Assembly: GCA_031259795.1 (NCBI GenBank)
Contig: JAIRLA010000236.1
Span: 1 to 11,056 of the forward strand
DNA length: 11,056 nt
Source: Azoarcus sp.
GTDB lineage: Bacteria; Pseudomonadota; Gammaproteobacteria; Burkholderiales; Rhodocyclaceae
Reading direction: 5' to 3'
Made by a program: the position numbers and the translations under genes. This document shows positions 1 through 7,329 of the stretch, in pieces. The notes beneath the pieces are model-generated. The model was given only the letters and a program-made list of their open reading frames with translations. It searched no databases and was not told the origin of the DNA. Every line of letters starts with the position of its first letter. The stretch's first letter is position 1.

Positions 1-336
1 CCGGCGATCTGATCAGAAATACTGGCGATATAACAAGCACCACGGGGGATGTTCCCCGTTGAATCAAGGAGTTGTTCAACAACGAACGCGCTGGTGCGCT
101 TGCCGCATCCGGGTTGCGCTTGCTTCGTCATTGCGAGGAGCGAATCAACGCGGCGATCCAGTTCATTCCATCCGGCGCGCAGCGCCGCTATTTCGATGTG
201 TGTTGATACCTATGCCCGCAAGGGCGGGAAGGGGCGTCGACAAAAGATTCCCGTCTCCCCACAGCGGCGGCGGCGGGAGGCAGAATGGCGGGGTTTTGTC
301 CGGGCGCGGGGCGCGGGTTTTCGGGAGGGTTGTTCC
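1..336. other. Non-coding leader upstream of cobD-like gene
   Basis: No convincing gene lies here. One + strand frame stays open to a TGA at 60-62 and could be the last 19 codons of an upstream gene, but it uses AGA, ATA and ACA codons unlike the rest of the window, so I do not call it. A second frame stays open from position 2 to 400, but it runs through a dispersed repeat and gives the peptide typical of that repeat. A small hairpin (ACGGGG, six-base loop, CCCCGT) lies near 42-59 with no T-run. I see no cobalamin riboswitch, although one might have been expected upstream of B12 genes. Positions 125-194 are a repeat copy, listed separately. Confidence 0.6.
125..194 (+). repeat. Dispersed palindromic repeat, copy A (degraded)
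   Basis: This is a roughly 70-bp copy of a repeat family found at three other places in the window. It begins TCGTCATTGCGAGGAGCG, continues into a degraded stretch ending GATCCAGTTC, and ends with the GC-rich palindrome CCGGCGC...GCGCCGC. Compared with the copy near 10586 it has changes in the middle (AATCAACGCGGCGATCC for AAGCGACGTGGCAATCC). The changes break the outer ATTGC/GCAAT pairing. Similarity to the 10586 copy seems to continue to about position 235 (GTGT..GATAC..ATG, then G-rich), so the full element may be about 110 bp. It lies between 143 and 212 bp upstream of the cobD-like start. Confidence 0.75.
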
Positions 337-1383
337 TTGGCGGATGTGCATGGCGGCGATATTTATGCCCATGGCGGTGTGCGCCTGGATTTTTCGGTGA
401 GCACGAATCCGCGCGGTTTGCCGGAGTTCGTGCGGGCCGCGCTGCTGGCCGGGATCGATGCCTGCGCGCGCTATCCCGATCCGCGATGCCGCGCGTTGCG
501 CGCCGCGCTCGCCCGCTATGAGGGGGCGCCGCCGGAGTGGATTCTGTGCGGCAATGGCGCGACCGATTTGATCCATCGCCTGTGCCACACGGTCAGGCCG
601 CGCGCGGCGCTGGTCTGCGCGCCGTCTTTTTCGGAATATGAGCGCGCCTTGCGGCAGTGCGGTTGCCGGGTGGAGCGGCATGTCCTGCGGCGGGAAGAGG
701 GCTTCGCGCTTACCGCGGCCATCGAGGAAAAACTCCTGCCCGGTCTGGAGATGCTGTTCATTTGCCAGCCGAACAACCCGACCGGCGGCTTGGTCGAGGC
801 GGCGCTGCTGGAGCGCATCGTCCGCCGCGCCGCCGGCAACGGTACGCGCGTGGTGGTGGATGAGTGCTTTCTGGAGTTCACCTCCGCCGGGTCGGCGGTC
901 GCGTGGCTGGATGACGCGCCGGGTCTCGTGGTGCTGAAGGCCCTGACCAAGACGTATGCGCTGGCGGGGTTGCGGCTCGGCTATTTGCTCTCGTCCGACG
1001 CGGGCCTGCTCGCCGCGCTCGCCGCCGCCGCGCCGTACTGGAATGTGTCGACCCTGGCGCAGATCGCGGGCGCCGCGGCGTTGTCCTGTCCGCGTTCGTG
1101 TGAAACATGGCTGGACGAATCCCGCCGCTTGTTGGCGGAAGAGCGCGCCTTTCTGGGCGGGGCGCTGCGGGCGCTCGGCATCGAGGTCTTTCCCGGCGAG
1201 GCCAGTTTCTTGCTGCTGCGTTGCGATGTGCCGCTGTTCGAGCCGCTCTTGCGCCGGGGCGTCCTGATCCGCGCCTGCGCCAATTTCGCCGGGCTGGACG
1301 CTTCTTTCTACCGCGTCGGCGTCAGGACGCGCCCGGAAAACGCCGCCTTGCTGCGGGCCATCGGAGAAGCGCTCGATGGCTAG
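337..1383 (+). CDS. cobD: CobD/CobC-type threonine-phosphate decarboxylase (PLP, aminotransferase fold)
   Basis: This is a class I/II aminotransferase-fold protein related to histidinol-phosphate aminotransferase. In the CobD family the enzyme decarboxylates L-threonine-O-3-phosphate to (R)-1-amino-2-propanol phosphate, which forms the side arm of adenosylcobinamide in B12 synthesis. I take the TTG at 337 as the start because GGGAGGG lies 8 bases upstream. It gives 348 residues, normal for the family, and places the family's N-terminal HGG..., then LDFSVSTNPRGLP, near the start. Other landmarks are QPNNPTGG (about 144-151), the PLP-nitrogen Asp175 in VVDECF, the Schiff-base Lys205 in LTKTYALAGLRLGY, and a C-terminal carboxylate-binding Arg near 330. 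The gene overlaps cobQ by 8 bases, so the two are probably translationally coupled. Histidinol-phosphate aminotransferase is the alternative, but the cobQ neighbour and the HGG start argue for the B12 role. The symbol is cobD in Salmonella nomenclature and cobC in the Pseudomonas scheme. Confidence 0.85.
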   Translation: MADVHGGDIYAHGGVRLDFSVSTNPRGLPEFVRAALLAGIDACARYPDPRCRALRAALARYEGAPPEWILCGNGATDLIHRLCHTVRPRAALVCAPSFSEYERALRQCGCRVERHVLRREEGFALTAAIEEKLLPGLEMLFICQPNNPTGGLVEAALLERIVRRAAGNGTRVVVDECFLEFTSAGSAVAWLDDAPGLVVLKALTKTYALAGLRLGYLLSSDAGLLAALAAAAPYWNVSTLAQIAGAAALSCPRSCETWLDESRRLLAEERAFLGGALRALGIEVFPGEASFLLLRCDVPLFEPLLRRGVLIRACANFAGLDASFYRVGVRTRPENAALLRAIGEALDG

Positions 1384-2872
1384 GACGATCATGATCCAGG
1401 GCGCCATGTCCAACGTCGGCAAAAGCCTGCTCACGGCGGGACTGTGCCGGGTCTTCCGGCAGGACGGCTACCGCGTCGCGCCGTTCAAGTCGCAGAACAT
1501 GGCGCTCAACTCCTTCATCACCGCCGAGGGCCTGGAGATGGGGCGCGCGCAGGCGACGCAGGCGGAGGCGGCGGGGATCGCGCCGTGCGTGGCGATGAAT
1601 CCCGTCCTCCTCAAGCCCGTCACCGACATGGGCGCGCAGGTGATCGTGAATGGCGAGGTGCGCGGCAACATGAGCGCCGCCGCCTATTTCGGCTACAGGC
1701 GCGAACTGATGCCGGAAATCCTGCGCGCTTTCGCGGCGCTGGCCGCCCGCCACGACATCATCGTGATCGAGGGCGCGGGCAGTCCGGCGGAAATCAATCT
1801 CAAGGAGAACGACATCGTCAACATGGGATTGGCGCGGCGGACGGATTCGCCGGTGCTGTTGGTGGGCGACATCGACCGCGGCGGCGTGTTCGCGCAACTG
1901 GCGGGCACCCTCATGTTGCTGGAAGAAGACGAACGCGCCCGCGTCAAGGGCTGCATCGTCAATAAATTCCGGGGCGACCCGGACATCCTGCGTCCGGGGC
2001 TGGCCATGCTGGAGGCGCGCTGCGGCAAGCCGGTCGTCGGCGTGCTGCCGATGCTGGCGGTGGATATCGAGGATGAGGACAGTCTTTCCCGCCGTTTCGC
2101 CGCCAGGACGGGGAAGGCGGCGCTGGACATCGCCGTCATCCGCCTGCCGATGATCTCCAACTTCACCGATTTCATGGCGCTGGAGGCGACGGCGGGCGTG
2201 GGGCTGCGCTATGTGGACAACGCCGCGGATTTGGGGGGGCCGGACATGCTCATCCTCCCCGGCACCAAGAACACCATCGCCGATTTGCAATGGCTGCGGC
2301 GCGGCGGTCTCGAAGCGGCCATTCTGGGGCTGGCGCGGCGGGGCGTCCTCGTCCTCGGCATTTGCGGCGGCTATCAAATGCTGGGCCGCGGGATACGGGA
2401 TGCCGCCGGCGTCGAGGGCGGCGGCGAGATCGCGGGCATGGGCTTGCTGCCGGTCGGCACCGAATTCCATGCCGAAAAGACGAGAGTCCGACGCGCCGGG
2501 CGGATCGCCGGGGCGCGGGGTGCATGGCGCGCCCTGGACGGCGCGGCGGTGGAAGGCTACGAAATCCACATGGGCGCGACACGGCGCGAAGACGATGCGC
2601 CGTTTTTCATTGCCCTGGAAGACGGGCGGACGGATGGCTGCGTCGTGGACAATGTCGCGGGCGTCTATCTGCACGGTTTTTTCGATACCGCGTCATGCCG
2701 CGCGGCGCTGCTCGACCTGCTGTGCGAACGCAAGGGCATCGCGCCCCCGGGCGGACGGGCGTTCGACTTCGCCGCGTACAAGAACGAGCAATACGACAAA
2801 CTCGCCGCCGCGGTGCGCGAGCATGTCGATATGGCGTTCGTTTACCGGGCGATGGACGGCGGCGCGGCCTGA
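1376..2872 (+). CDS. cobQ: Cobyric acid synthase (adenosylcobyric acid synthase, glutamine-hydrolysing)
   Basis: CobQ/CbiP uses ATP and glutamine to amidate side chains b, d, e and g of adenosylcobyrinic acid a,c-diamide, giving adenosylcobyric acid. It is a cytoplasmic enzyme. The 498-residue length is normal. The N-terminal half is a dethiobiotin-synthetase-like ATPase with the deviant P-loop GAMSNVGKS (9-17), followed by KSQNMALNS and, further on, GSPAEINL and DIDRGGVFA. The C-terminal half is a class I glutamine amidotransferase with the nucleophile Cys330 in GICGGYQMLG and the catalytic His433 in VYLHGFFD. The start ATG overlaps the end of cobD, and GGAG lies 9 bases upstream. No other corrin genes are in view, so the rest of the pathway must lie upstream or elsewhere. 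Downstream is a repeat-rich junction with no strong terminator. Confidence 0.97.
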   Translation: MARTIMIQGAMSNVGKSLLTAGLCRVFRQDGYRVAPFKSQNMALNSFITAEGLEMGRAQATQAEAAGIAPCVAMNPVLLKPVTDMGAQVIVNGEVRGNMSAAAYFGYRRELMPEILRAFAALAARHDIIVIEGAGSPAEINLKENDIVNMGLARRTDSPVLLVGDIDRGGVFAQLAGTLMLLEEDERARVKGCIVNKFRGDPDILRPGLAMLEARCGKPVVGVLPMLAVDIEDEDSLSRRFAARTGKAALDIAVIRLPMISNFTDFMALEATAGVGLRYVDNAADLGGPDMLILPGTKNTIADLQWLRRGGLEAAILGLARRGVLVLGICGGYQMLGRGIRDAAGVEGGGEIAGMGLLPVGTEFHAEKTRVRRAGRIAGARGAWRALDGAAVEGYEIHMGATRREDDAPFFIALEDGRTDGCVVDNVAGVYLHGFFDTASCRAALLDLLCERKGIAPPGGRAFDFAAYKNEQYDKLAAAVREHVDMAFVYRAMDGGAA

Positions 2873-2931
2873 AGGCGCAACGAATCCCTCCGCCCTCGTT
2901 GTTCCTCCGCCGCGTTTCTTCGTCGCCGCCC

Positions 2932-2948
2932 GCCCGGTGTTTCCGGGC
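2932..2948 (+). terminator. Weak hairpin after cobQ, possible terminator
   Basis: A six-base-pair perfect stem, GCCCGG with CCGGGC, closes a five-base loop 59 bases after the cobQ stop. There is no T-run after it, so it is not a canonical intrinsic terminator. It may only help to stop transcription or stabilise the 3' end. Confidence 0.25.
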
Positions 2949-2961
2949 ATCTGCACCCTCC

Positions 2962-3031
2962 AAAACAGCGGCGCTTCGCGCCGGATGAAACGCACTGGAT
3001 TGCCACGTCGCTGCGCTCCTCGCAATGACGA
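2962..3031 (-). repeat. Dispersed palindromic repeat, copy B (full core)
   Basis: Read on the minus strand, this is the clearest 70-bp copy. It starts TCGTCATTGCGAGGAGCG, passes through AGCGACGTGGCAATCCAG, and ends in the palindrome GGCGC-GAA-GCGCC followed by GCTGTTTT. Two internal inverted pairs can be seen: ATTGC with GCAAT, and CGGCGC with GCGCCG. Beyond the core the minus strand continues GGAGGGTGCAGATGCC, which resembles the GGAGCGTGTAGATAC that follows the 10586 copy, so the element probably extends down to about 2941. Confidence 0.85.
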
Positions 3032-3076
3032 GGTGGGGGGGCTTTCGCAATGACGCGGTAGGGGAAGGGCTTTCGC
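3032..3076 (-). repeat. Two partial repeat heads in tandem behind copy B
   Basis: On the minus strand, immediately 5' of copy B, a 25-base unit (GCGTCATTGCGAAAGCC followed by a C-run and ACC) repeats the first part of the element and then stops. Before it a 20-base piece, GCGAAAGCCCTTCCCCTACC, repeats the end of that unit. The same arrangement of short heads 5' of a longer copy occurs at 3332-3381 and 10538-10585. Confidence 0.7.
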
Positions 3077-3111
3077 GTTTCGATGAATTCCCTTCGTGCG
3101 ATGGATTCCTC

Positions 3112-3313
3112 CCCTCCCCCGCTTGCGGGGGAGGGTGCCCGAAGGGCGGGAGAGGGCTTCCAACCATCCGGCGCGAAGCGCCGCTGATTAAAGAGGGGGG
3201 GGAATGGAGTGCTTGTTCATTCTCCACCGCAAAGAAAACAGCGTCGCTTCGCTCCGTATGGTTGGAAATCCTCTCCCGGCCTTCGGCCACCCTCCCCCGT
3301 AAACGGGGGAGGG
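3112..3313. repeat. 202-bp imperfect inverted repeat with two strong hairpins
   Basis: Two arms of about 77 bases face each other around a roughly 48-base centre (about 3188-3235). Each arm has an outer hairpin with an 11-bp perfect stem and a 2-base loop: 3112-3135 (CCCTCCCCCGC, TT, GCGGGGGAGGG) and 3290-3313 (CCCTCCCCCGT, AA, ACGGGGGAGGG). Inside the hairpins the arms match at about 45 of 53 positions (for example CCGAAGG, CGGGAGAGG, TTCCAACCAT and GCGAAGCG). The left arm also ends in CATCCGGCGCGAAGCGCCGC, the tail of the other repeat family. The structure resembles a pair of REP-like elements, or a small non-autonomous element, placed head to head. No transposase is present. Confidence 0.8.
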
Positions 3314-3331
3314 AAGGTTCATCGGAAGAAC

Positions 3332-3381
3332 TCGTCATTACGAAAGCCCCCCCAACCTCGTCATTACGAAAGCCGCCCCCC
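3332..3381 (+). repeat. Two tandem partial repeat heads before copy D
   Basis: Two units of 26 and 24 bases, each beginning TCGTCATTACGAAAGCC and ending in a C-rich run, lie directly before a longer copy at 3382. Both share the variant ATTACGAAAG where the full copies have ATTGCGAGGAG, so one probably arose by duplication of the other. Confidence 0.75.
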
Positions 3382-3420
3382 TCGTCATTGCGAGGAGCGC
3401 AGCGACGCGGCAATCCATGC
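3382..3420 (+). repeat. Dispersed repeat, copy D (head only)
   Basis: This is the first 39 or so bases of the repeat (TCGTCATTGCGAGGAGCG, AGCGACGCGGCAATCC, then ATGC). It keeps the ATTGC/GCAAT pairing but lacks the CCGGCGCGAAGCGCC tail palindrome, which the left arm of the neighbouring inverted repeat at 3112-3313 does carry. Confidence 0.75.
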
Positions 3421-3484
3421 GGGCCTGTTGGAATGGCTCCCAAGGACCCCGGCCCGAGTCCATGGAGACCGGCCGCCGGCGCTG

Positions 3485-3679
3485 TCAGTCCGCTTCGTCG
3501 ATCCAGGCTTGCTGGATCGCTTCAAGAATGCGTTCGCCGCAGCGGTTGGGGTCGTCGTCGAATTCCGGCAATGCCTTGGCCCAGTTCATCAGGTCTACAA
3601 AGTTCACTTGCCTGGGGTCGACCGCCGGGTAAAGGCCGGCCAACCGCATGGCGATTTCGGTGACATCCGTCCATTTCAT
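3485..3679 (-). CDS. iscX: IscX, Fe-S cluster assembly regulator of IscS
   Basis: This is a 64-residue acidic protein, beginning MKWTDVTEIAMRL and ending QQAWIDEAD, the usual size for IscX (YfhJ). It has the family's FVDLMNWAKALPEFDDDP segment. In Escherichia coli IscX binds IscS and iron and modulates the rate of cluster assembly on IscU. The start ATG overlaps the stop of fdx (ATGA, 4 bases), and a strong GGGAGGAG lies 8 bases upstream inside fdx, so it is translated as the last gene of the isc operon. No clear intrinsic terminator follows. Confidence 0.95.
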   Translation of the reverse strand: MKWTDVTEIAMRLAGLYPAVDPRQVNFVDLMNWAKALPEFDDDPNRCGERILEAIQQAWIDEAD

Positions 3680-4020
3680 GTGTGTTTCTCCTCCCGGGCG
3701 AGGTTGATGGTGTAACGCGGGATTTCCACGGTCAGCGGGGCGGCGCCCACGGTGACCTGGCAGGAAAGGCGCGATTGCGGAGCGAGGCCCCAGGCGCGGT
3801 CGAGCAGGTCGTCTTCGTCGTCGGAGGCCGCTTCCAGTGTCTCGAAACCTTCGCGCACGATGACGTGGCAGGTGGTGCAGGCGCGGGATTGCGCGCAGGC
3901 GTGCTCGATTTCGATGCCGCCGGCAAGCAGCGCGTCGCACAGGGTGTTGCCCGCTTCGGCTTCGATGACCGCGCCTTGCGGGCACAGTTCGGCGTGGGGC
4001 AGGACGATGATCCGGGTCAT
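3676..4020 (-). CDS. fdx: Isc-type [2Fe-2S] ferredoxin
   Basis: This is an adrenodoxin-type ferredoxin of 114 residues that supplies electrons to the Isc machinery for cluster assembly or reductive coupling on IscU. The cluster ligands are visible as Cys42, Cys48 and Cys51 (ACAQSRACTTC, the C-x5-C-x2-C spacing) plus Cys87 in RLSCQV. The acidic stretch EAASDDEDDLLDRAWGL (63-79) is the family's IscS-facing and partner-binding region. It begins 14 bases after hscA and overlaps iscX by 4 bases. The ribosome-binding site is weak (GACGAG about 10 bases upstream). Confidence 0.97.
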   Translation of the reverse strand: MTRIIVLPHAELCPQGAVIEAEAGNTLCDALLAGGIEIEHACAQSRACTTCHVIVREGFETLEAASDDEDDLLDRAWGLAPQSRLSCQVTVGAAPLTVEIPRYTINLAREEKHT

Positions 4021-4034
4021 GGGCGCGTTGCTCG

Positions 4035-5900
4035 TCAAAGTTCTTCGATTTTGTGTCCCGCCAGCGCGGCGCGGATGGAACGGTTCATGCGGCGCGCGGC
4101 GAAGTCTTCGCTGGCGCGGGCGAGCGCGATGATGCCCGTGGCAATGCGCGCGGTCTCGCCGCCGGCGACGAGTATGCGCAGTTCGTCCATGGCGGCGGCG
4201 ATGCGGGCGTGTTCTTCGGCGTCGAGCAGGCCGCCATCGGCATCGAGCGCCCGCGCGGTGGCTTCGAGGAGGCGTTCGGCTTCGACTTGCTGTTCGCGCA
4301 GGGCGCGCGCGGCCAGATCGTCGCCCGCCCGCTCGATTCCGGCGCGGAGCATGCCGGCGATTTCGTCGTCGGTCAGGCCGTAGGAAGGCTTGACCAGGAT
4401 ATTGGCTTCCACGCCGGTGCTGGCTTCGCGCGCCGCGACCGAGAGCAGTCCGTCGGCATCGACCTGGAAGGTCACGCGGATGCGCGCCGCGCCCGCCGTC
4501 ATGGGCGGGATGCCGCGCAGCTCGAAACGGGCGAGCGAGCGGCAATCGGCCACGAGTTCCCGCTCGCCCTGCACGACGTGGAAGGCCATCGCGGTCTGGC
4601 CGTCCTTGAAGGTGGTGAATTCTTGCGCGCGCGCGATGGGCAGGGTGGAATTGCGCGGGATGACTTTTTCGGAGAGTCCGCCCATGGTTTCCAGCCCGAG
4701 CGAGAGTGGGATCACGTCGAGCAGCAGCCAGTCGTGGTCGCCGGCCTTGCGGTTGCCGGCCAGCGCGTTGGCCTGCATTGCCGCGCCAAGGGCGACGACC
4801 CGGTCGGGATCGAGATTGGTGAGCGGTTCCTGCCCGAAAAATTCGGCGACGGCGCGCTGGACGTGCGGCATCCGCGTCGAGCCGCCGACCATGACCACGC
4901 CCTTGATGTCCCGCGGCGCGAGTCCGGCGTCGCGCAGCGCCCGGCGCACCGGCGCAAGCGTTTTCTGCACCAGTGGCCGGGTCATCTCGAAGAATGCCGC
5001 GCGGCTGACCGCGAGGTCGATGCTTTCGCCCGAATCGAGACGAAGCTGGCATGGCGCTTCGTCGCTCACGGTGAGCAGCTCCTTGACCGCGCGCGCTTTC
5101 ATTTGCAGGCGGCGGGTGTCCGTGGCCGAGGGGGGGGCGATGCGGGCGCGGTCGAGTATCCAGCAGTAAAGACGTTGATCGAAATCGTCGCCGCCGAGCG
5201 CCGCGTTGCCGTTGGTGGCCAGCACCTCGAATACGCCGCGCGTGAGTTTGAGGATGGAGAGGTCGAACGTGCCGCCGCCGAGGTCGTAGACCGCGTACAG
5301 TCCTTCGGCGGCGTTGTCCAGCCCGTAGGCGACCGCCGCCGCCGTCGGTTCGTTGAGGAGGCGCAGTACGTGCAGGCCGGCCAGGCGCGCGGCGTCCTTG
5401 GTCGCCTGCCGCTGCGCATCGTCGAAATAGGCCGGTACGGTAATCACCGCGCCGGTGAGTTCGCCGCCGAGGTTCGCTTCGGCCCGCGCGCGCAGGACGC
5501 GCAGGATTTCGGCGGAGATTTCCACCGGGGTTTTGCTGCCCTGCACCGTGCGCAGCCGCAGCATGCCGGGGGTCTCCTCGAAGACGTAGGGCATGGTTTC
5601 GACATGCGCCACGTCGGCCAGGCCGCGCCCCATGAAGCGCTTGACCGAGACAATGGTGTTTCTGGGGTCGACGGGCTGCGCGGCCACGGCGGCGTGGCCG
5701 ACTTCGATGGCGCCATCGCCGCGGTAATGCACGACCGAGGGCACGAGCACGCGCCCCTCTTCATCCGCGAGGCATACGGCGACGCTGTTTTTCACTGTCG
5801 CCGCCAGCGAATGGGTGGTTCCCAGGTCGATCCCTATCGCCAGCCGGCGCTCGTGCGGCGCGGCGGACATGCCAGGCTCGGCAATCTGCAACAGTGCCAT
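4035..5900 (-). CDS. hscA: HscA, Hsp70-type chaperone for IscU
   Basis: HscA is the specialised DnaK-like ATPase that binds the LPPVK motif of IscU and, with the J-protein HscB, drives cluster transfer to acceptor proteins. The 621 residues are close to the 616 of E. coli HscA, and similarity is strong along the whole length, starting with [20 protein letters not shown]. Landmarks are the phosphate-1 loop GIDLGTTHS (23-31), the phosphate-2 loop [10 protein letters not shown] (about 204-213), the adenosine motif [10 protein letters not shown] (about 335-344), the interdomain linker [17 protein letters not shown] (from about 392), and a helical C-terminal lid. Residue 30 is His where HscA and DnaK normally have Asn. 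The start has AAGGA 5-6 bases upstream. It lies 30 bases after hscB and 14 before fdx. Confidence 0.98.
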   Translation of the reverse strand: MALLQIAEPGMSAAPHERRLAIGIDLGTTHSLAATVKNSVAVCLADEEGRVLVPSVVHYRGDGAIEVGHAAVAAQPVDPRNTIVSVKRFMGRGLADVAHVETMPYVFEETPGMLRLRTVQGSKTPVEISAEILRVLRARAEANLGGELTGAVITVPAYFDDAQRQATKDAARLAGLHVLRLLNEPTAAAVAYGLDNAAEGLYAVYDLGGGTFDLSILKLTRGVFEVLATNGNAALGGDDFDQRLYCWILDRARIAPPSATDTRRLQMKARAVKELLTVSDEAPCQLRLDSGESIDLAVSRAAFFEMTRPLVQKTLAPVRRALRDAGLAPRDIKGVVMVGGSTRMPHVQRAVAEFFGQEPLTNLDPDRVVALGAAMQANALAGNRKAGDHDWLLLDVIPLSLGLETMGGLSEKVIPRNSTLPIARAQEFTTFKDGQTAMAFHVVQGERELVADCRSLARFELRGIPPMTAGAARIRVTFQVDADGLLSVAAREASTGVEANILVKPSYGLTDDEIAGMLRAGIERAGDDLAARALREQQVEAERLLEATARALDADGGLLDAEEHARIAAAMDELRILVAGGETARIATGIIALARASEDFAARRMNRSIRAALAGHKIEEL

Positions 5901-5930
5901 GTTTTCCTTGTTATTGATCGCAAACCCGGA

Positions 5931-6464
5931 TCAGCCGTCGAGCGCCGACAGGGCGTCGACGGTTTCGCGGCGCAGTTTGTCGAGGAACATGAGCCGCCGC
6001 ACGGTATCGGCGGCGGCGCCGGGATCGTTCCCGCCGTCGAGTTGTTCTTCCAGCCGCGCCGTCACTTCGCCCGCGCGCATGCGCAGGCGCAGGGCCAGTT
6101 GTTCCAGCGCGTCGATGTCGCTGGCAAGGCGCGCCTCTTCCACGGCCTCGCGCCATTCCATCTGTTCCATGAGGAATTCGGGCGCCATCGCGGTATTGGT
6201 GGCGATGCCCGCGTCGACGCCGAGGAGTTCGAGCAGGTATTGCGCGCGCGCGAGCGGTTTCTTGAGGGTGGCGAAGGCTTCGTTGACCCGCAATGCTTCC
6301 TGCATCATCCGGCCGCGCTCGCCGCTGGACAGGAGGGTGTGGCGGTCGGGGTGTACTTCGGCCTGCAAGGCATGCCAGGCGCGGTCGAGCGCGGCTTCGT
6401 CGATGCCGAAGCGGCGCGGCAATCCAAACAGGGTGAAGTAGTCCAGCGAAAGATCCACGCTCAT
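5931..6464 (-). CDS. hscB: HscB, J-domain co-chaperone of HscA
   Basis: HscB carries IscU to HscA and stimulates the HscA ATPase. The 177-residue protein has an N-terminal J domain with the invariant HPD at 38-40 (LQAEVHPDRH). The C-terminal three-helix domain that binds IscU includes APEFLMEQMEWREAVEEA, a family signature, and ends with FLDKLRRETVDAL. The start at MSVDLSLDYFTLFGLP matches the family's usual beginning even though no Shine-Dalgarno sequence can be seen in the 48-base gap after iscA. It may depend on ribosomes arriving from upstream. Confidence 0.97.
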   Translation of the reverse strand: MSVDLSLDYFTLFGLPRRFGIDEAALDRAWHALQAEVHPDRHTLLSSGERGRMMQEALRVNEAFATLKKPLARAQYLLELLGVDAGIATNTAMAPEFLMEQMEWREAVEEARLASDIDALEQLALRLRMRAGEVTARLEEQLDGGNDPGAAADTVRRLMFLDKLRRETVDALSALDG

Positions 6465-6512
6465 GGCAATGACGGCGGCGGCGGGGAATACCCGGAAGAT
6501 TTGCCCTCTTTC

Positions 6513-6836
6513 TCAGACATTGAAACTCTCGCCGCAACCGCACTGGTTTTTGGCGTTGGGATTGTCGAACCTGAAGCCTTCGTTGAGTCCCTCGCGCACG
6601 TAGTCGAGTTCGGTGCCGTCGAGGTAAACGAGGCTTTTCTGGTCGACCACCACCTTGACGCCATGGCTGTCGAAGACGATGTCGTCGGCGAGGGTTTCGT
6701 CGACGAATTCGAGCTTGTAGGCCATGCCCGAGCAGCCGGAAGTCTTCACTCCCAGGCGGATGCCGATGCCCTTGCCGCGCTTGCCGATGAAATTGGCGAC
6801 ATGCCTGGCGGCGCGTTCGGTCAGGGTGACGCTCAT
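6513..6836 (-). CDS. iscA: IscA, A-type Fe-S carrier
   Basis: IscA is a HesB-fold protein that delivers clusters or iron, important for [4Fe-4S] targets. It has 107 residues, the usual size, and the three conserved cysteines are Cys35 (TSGCSGMAY) and Cys99 and Cys101 (QCGCGESF). The start is well supported: GGAGG lies 8 bases upstream of the ATG. Only one base separates it from the stop of iscU, which suggests coupled translation. ErpA is the nearest alternative family, but the position between iscU and hscB decides for IscA. Confidence 0.97.
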   Translation of the reverse strand: MSVTLTERAARHVANFIGKRGKGIGIRLGVKTSGCSGMAYKLEFVDETLADDIVFDSHGVKVVVDQKSLVYLDGTELDYVREGLNEGFRFDNPNAKNQCGCGESFNV

Positions 6837-6837
6837 C

Positions 6838-7224
6838 TCACTGTCCTCCATGTTTTTTCTTGTAATCGTCCACGGCGGCGCGGATTGCATCCTCGGCGAG
6901 CACGGAACAGTGGATTTTCACCGGCGGCAGCGCCAATTCTTCGGCGATCTGCGTGTTCTTGATCGTCAGCGCTTCGTCGAGCGTCTTGCCCTTGACCCAT
7001 TCGGTGACGAGCGACGAGGAAGCGATCGCCGATCCGCAACCGTAAGTCTTGAAACGGGCGTCCTCGATCACGCCGTCCTTGCCGACCTTGATCTGGAGTT
7101 TCATCACGTCGCCGCAGGCCGGCGCGCCGACCATGCCGGTCGCCACGCCTTCTTCGTCCTGGGCGAACGAGCCGACGTTGCGGGGGTTTTCGTAGTGATC
7201 CAGAACCTTGTCGCTATAGGCCAT
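6838..7224 (-). CDS. iscU: IscU, Fe-S cluster assembly scaffold
   Basis: IscU is the scaffold on which IscS-derived sulfur and iron are assembled into a [2Fe-2S] cluster. The 128-residue protein has all the key residues: Cys37 and Asp39 (GAPACGDVM), Cys63 ([12 protein letters not shown]), Cys106, and the HscA-recognition motif LPPVK at 99-103 directly before HC106. It begins [19 protein letters not shown], typical of IscU. AGGAG lies 8 bases before the ATG. A 105-base gap separates it from iscS, longer than the other gaps downstream of it, but I see no clear promoter or terminator in that gap. Confidence 0.98.
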   Translation of the reverse strand: MAYSDKVLDHYENPRNVGSFAQDEEGVATGMVGAPACGDVMKLQIKVGKDGVIEDARFKTYGCGSAIASSSLVTEWVKGKTLDEALTIKNTQIAEELALPPVKIHCSVLAEDAIRAAVDDYKKKHGGQ

Positions 7225-7329
7225 GTCGTTTTCTCCTGTGTGTGCCGTGATGGCCGTGAATCTGTTCGTGGGCACGTCCGCCGCAACGGAAACCGCCTGC
7301 TTCCGGGATTGCCCGCCCAGCCCGCTTCT

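Larger units (their letters stand above)
2873..3484. other. Gene-free junction between convergent operons, filled with repeats
   Basis: Six hundred and twelve bases separate the 3' ends of cobQ (+) and iscX (-). I see no credible gene: the open frames here are translations of the repeats and have no start-site signals. From left to right the region holds a weak hairpin, a full minus-strand repeat copy with short partial units behind it, a 202-bp imperfect inverted repeat with two 11-bp hairpins, two short partial units, and a truncated plus-strand repeat copy. The last 65 bases before iscX hold GC-rich inverted segments (GGACTC...GGGTCC) without a T-run. Confidence 0.8.

Noticed and set aside
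49..336. N-terminal extension of the cobD-like frame
   Set aside because: It runs through the dispersed repeat, shows no family similarity, and a well-placed Shine-Dalgarno sequence supports TTG 337.
1..336. Cobalamin riboswitch upstream of the cob genes
   Set aside because: I looked for B12-box-like conserved segments and found none. The window may begin too late in the operon.
3332..3420. Possible CRISPR array (repeated TCGTCATT units)
   Set aside because: The units are directly adjacent with no spacers, vary in length, and no cas genes are present. They are partial copies of the dispersed repeat.
3025..3715. Open frames in the cobQ-iscX junction
   Set aside because: They translate repeat sequences or the antisense of iscX, and have no start-site signals.
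4053..6962. Very long + strand open frame of 969 codons
   Set aside because: It is the antisense shadow of hscA, hscB and iscA in GC-rich DNA; the minus-strand products match known families in full.
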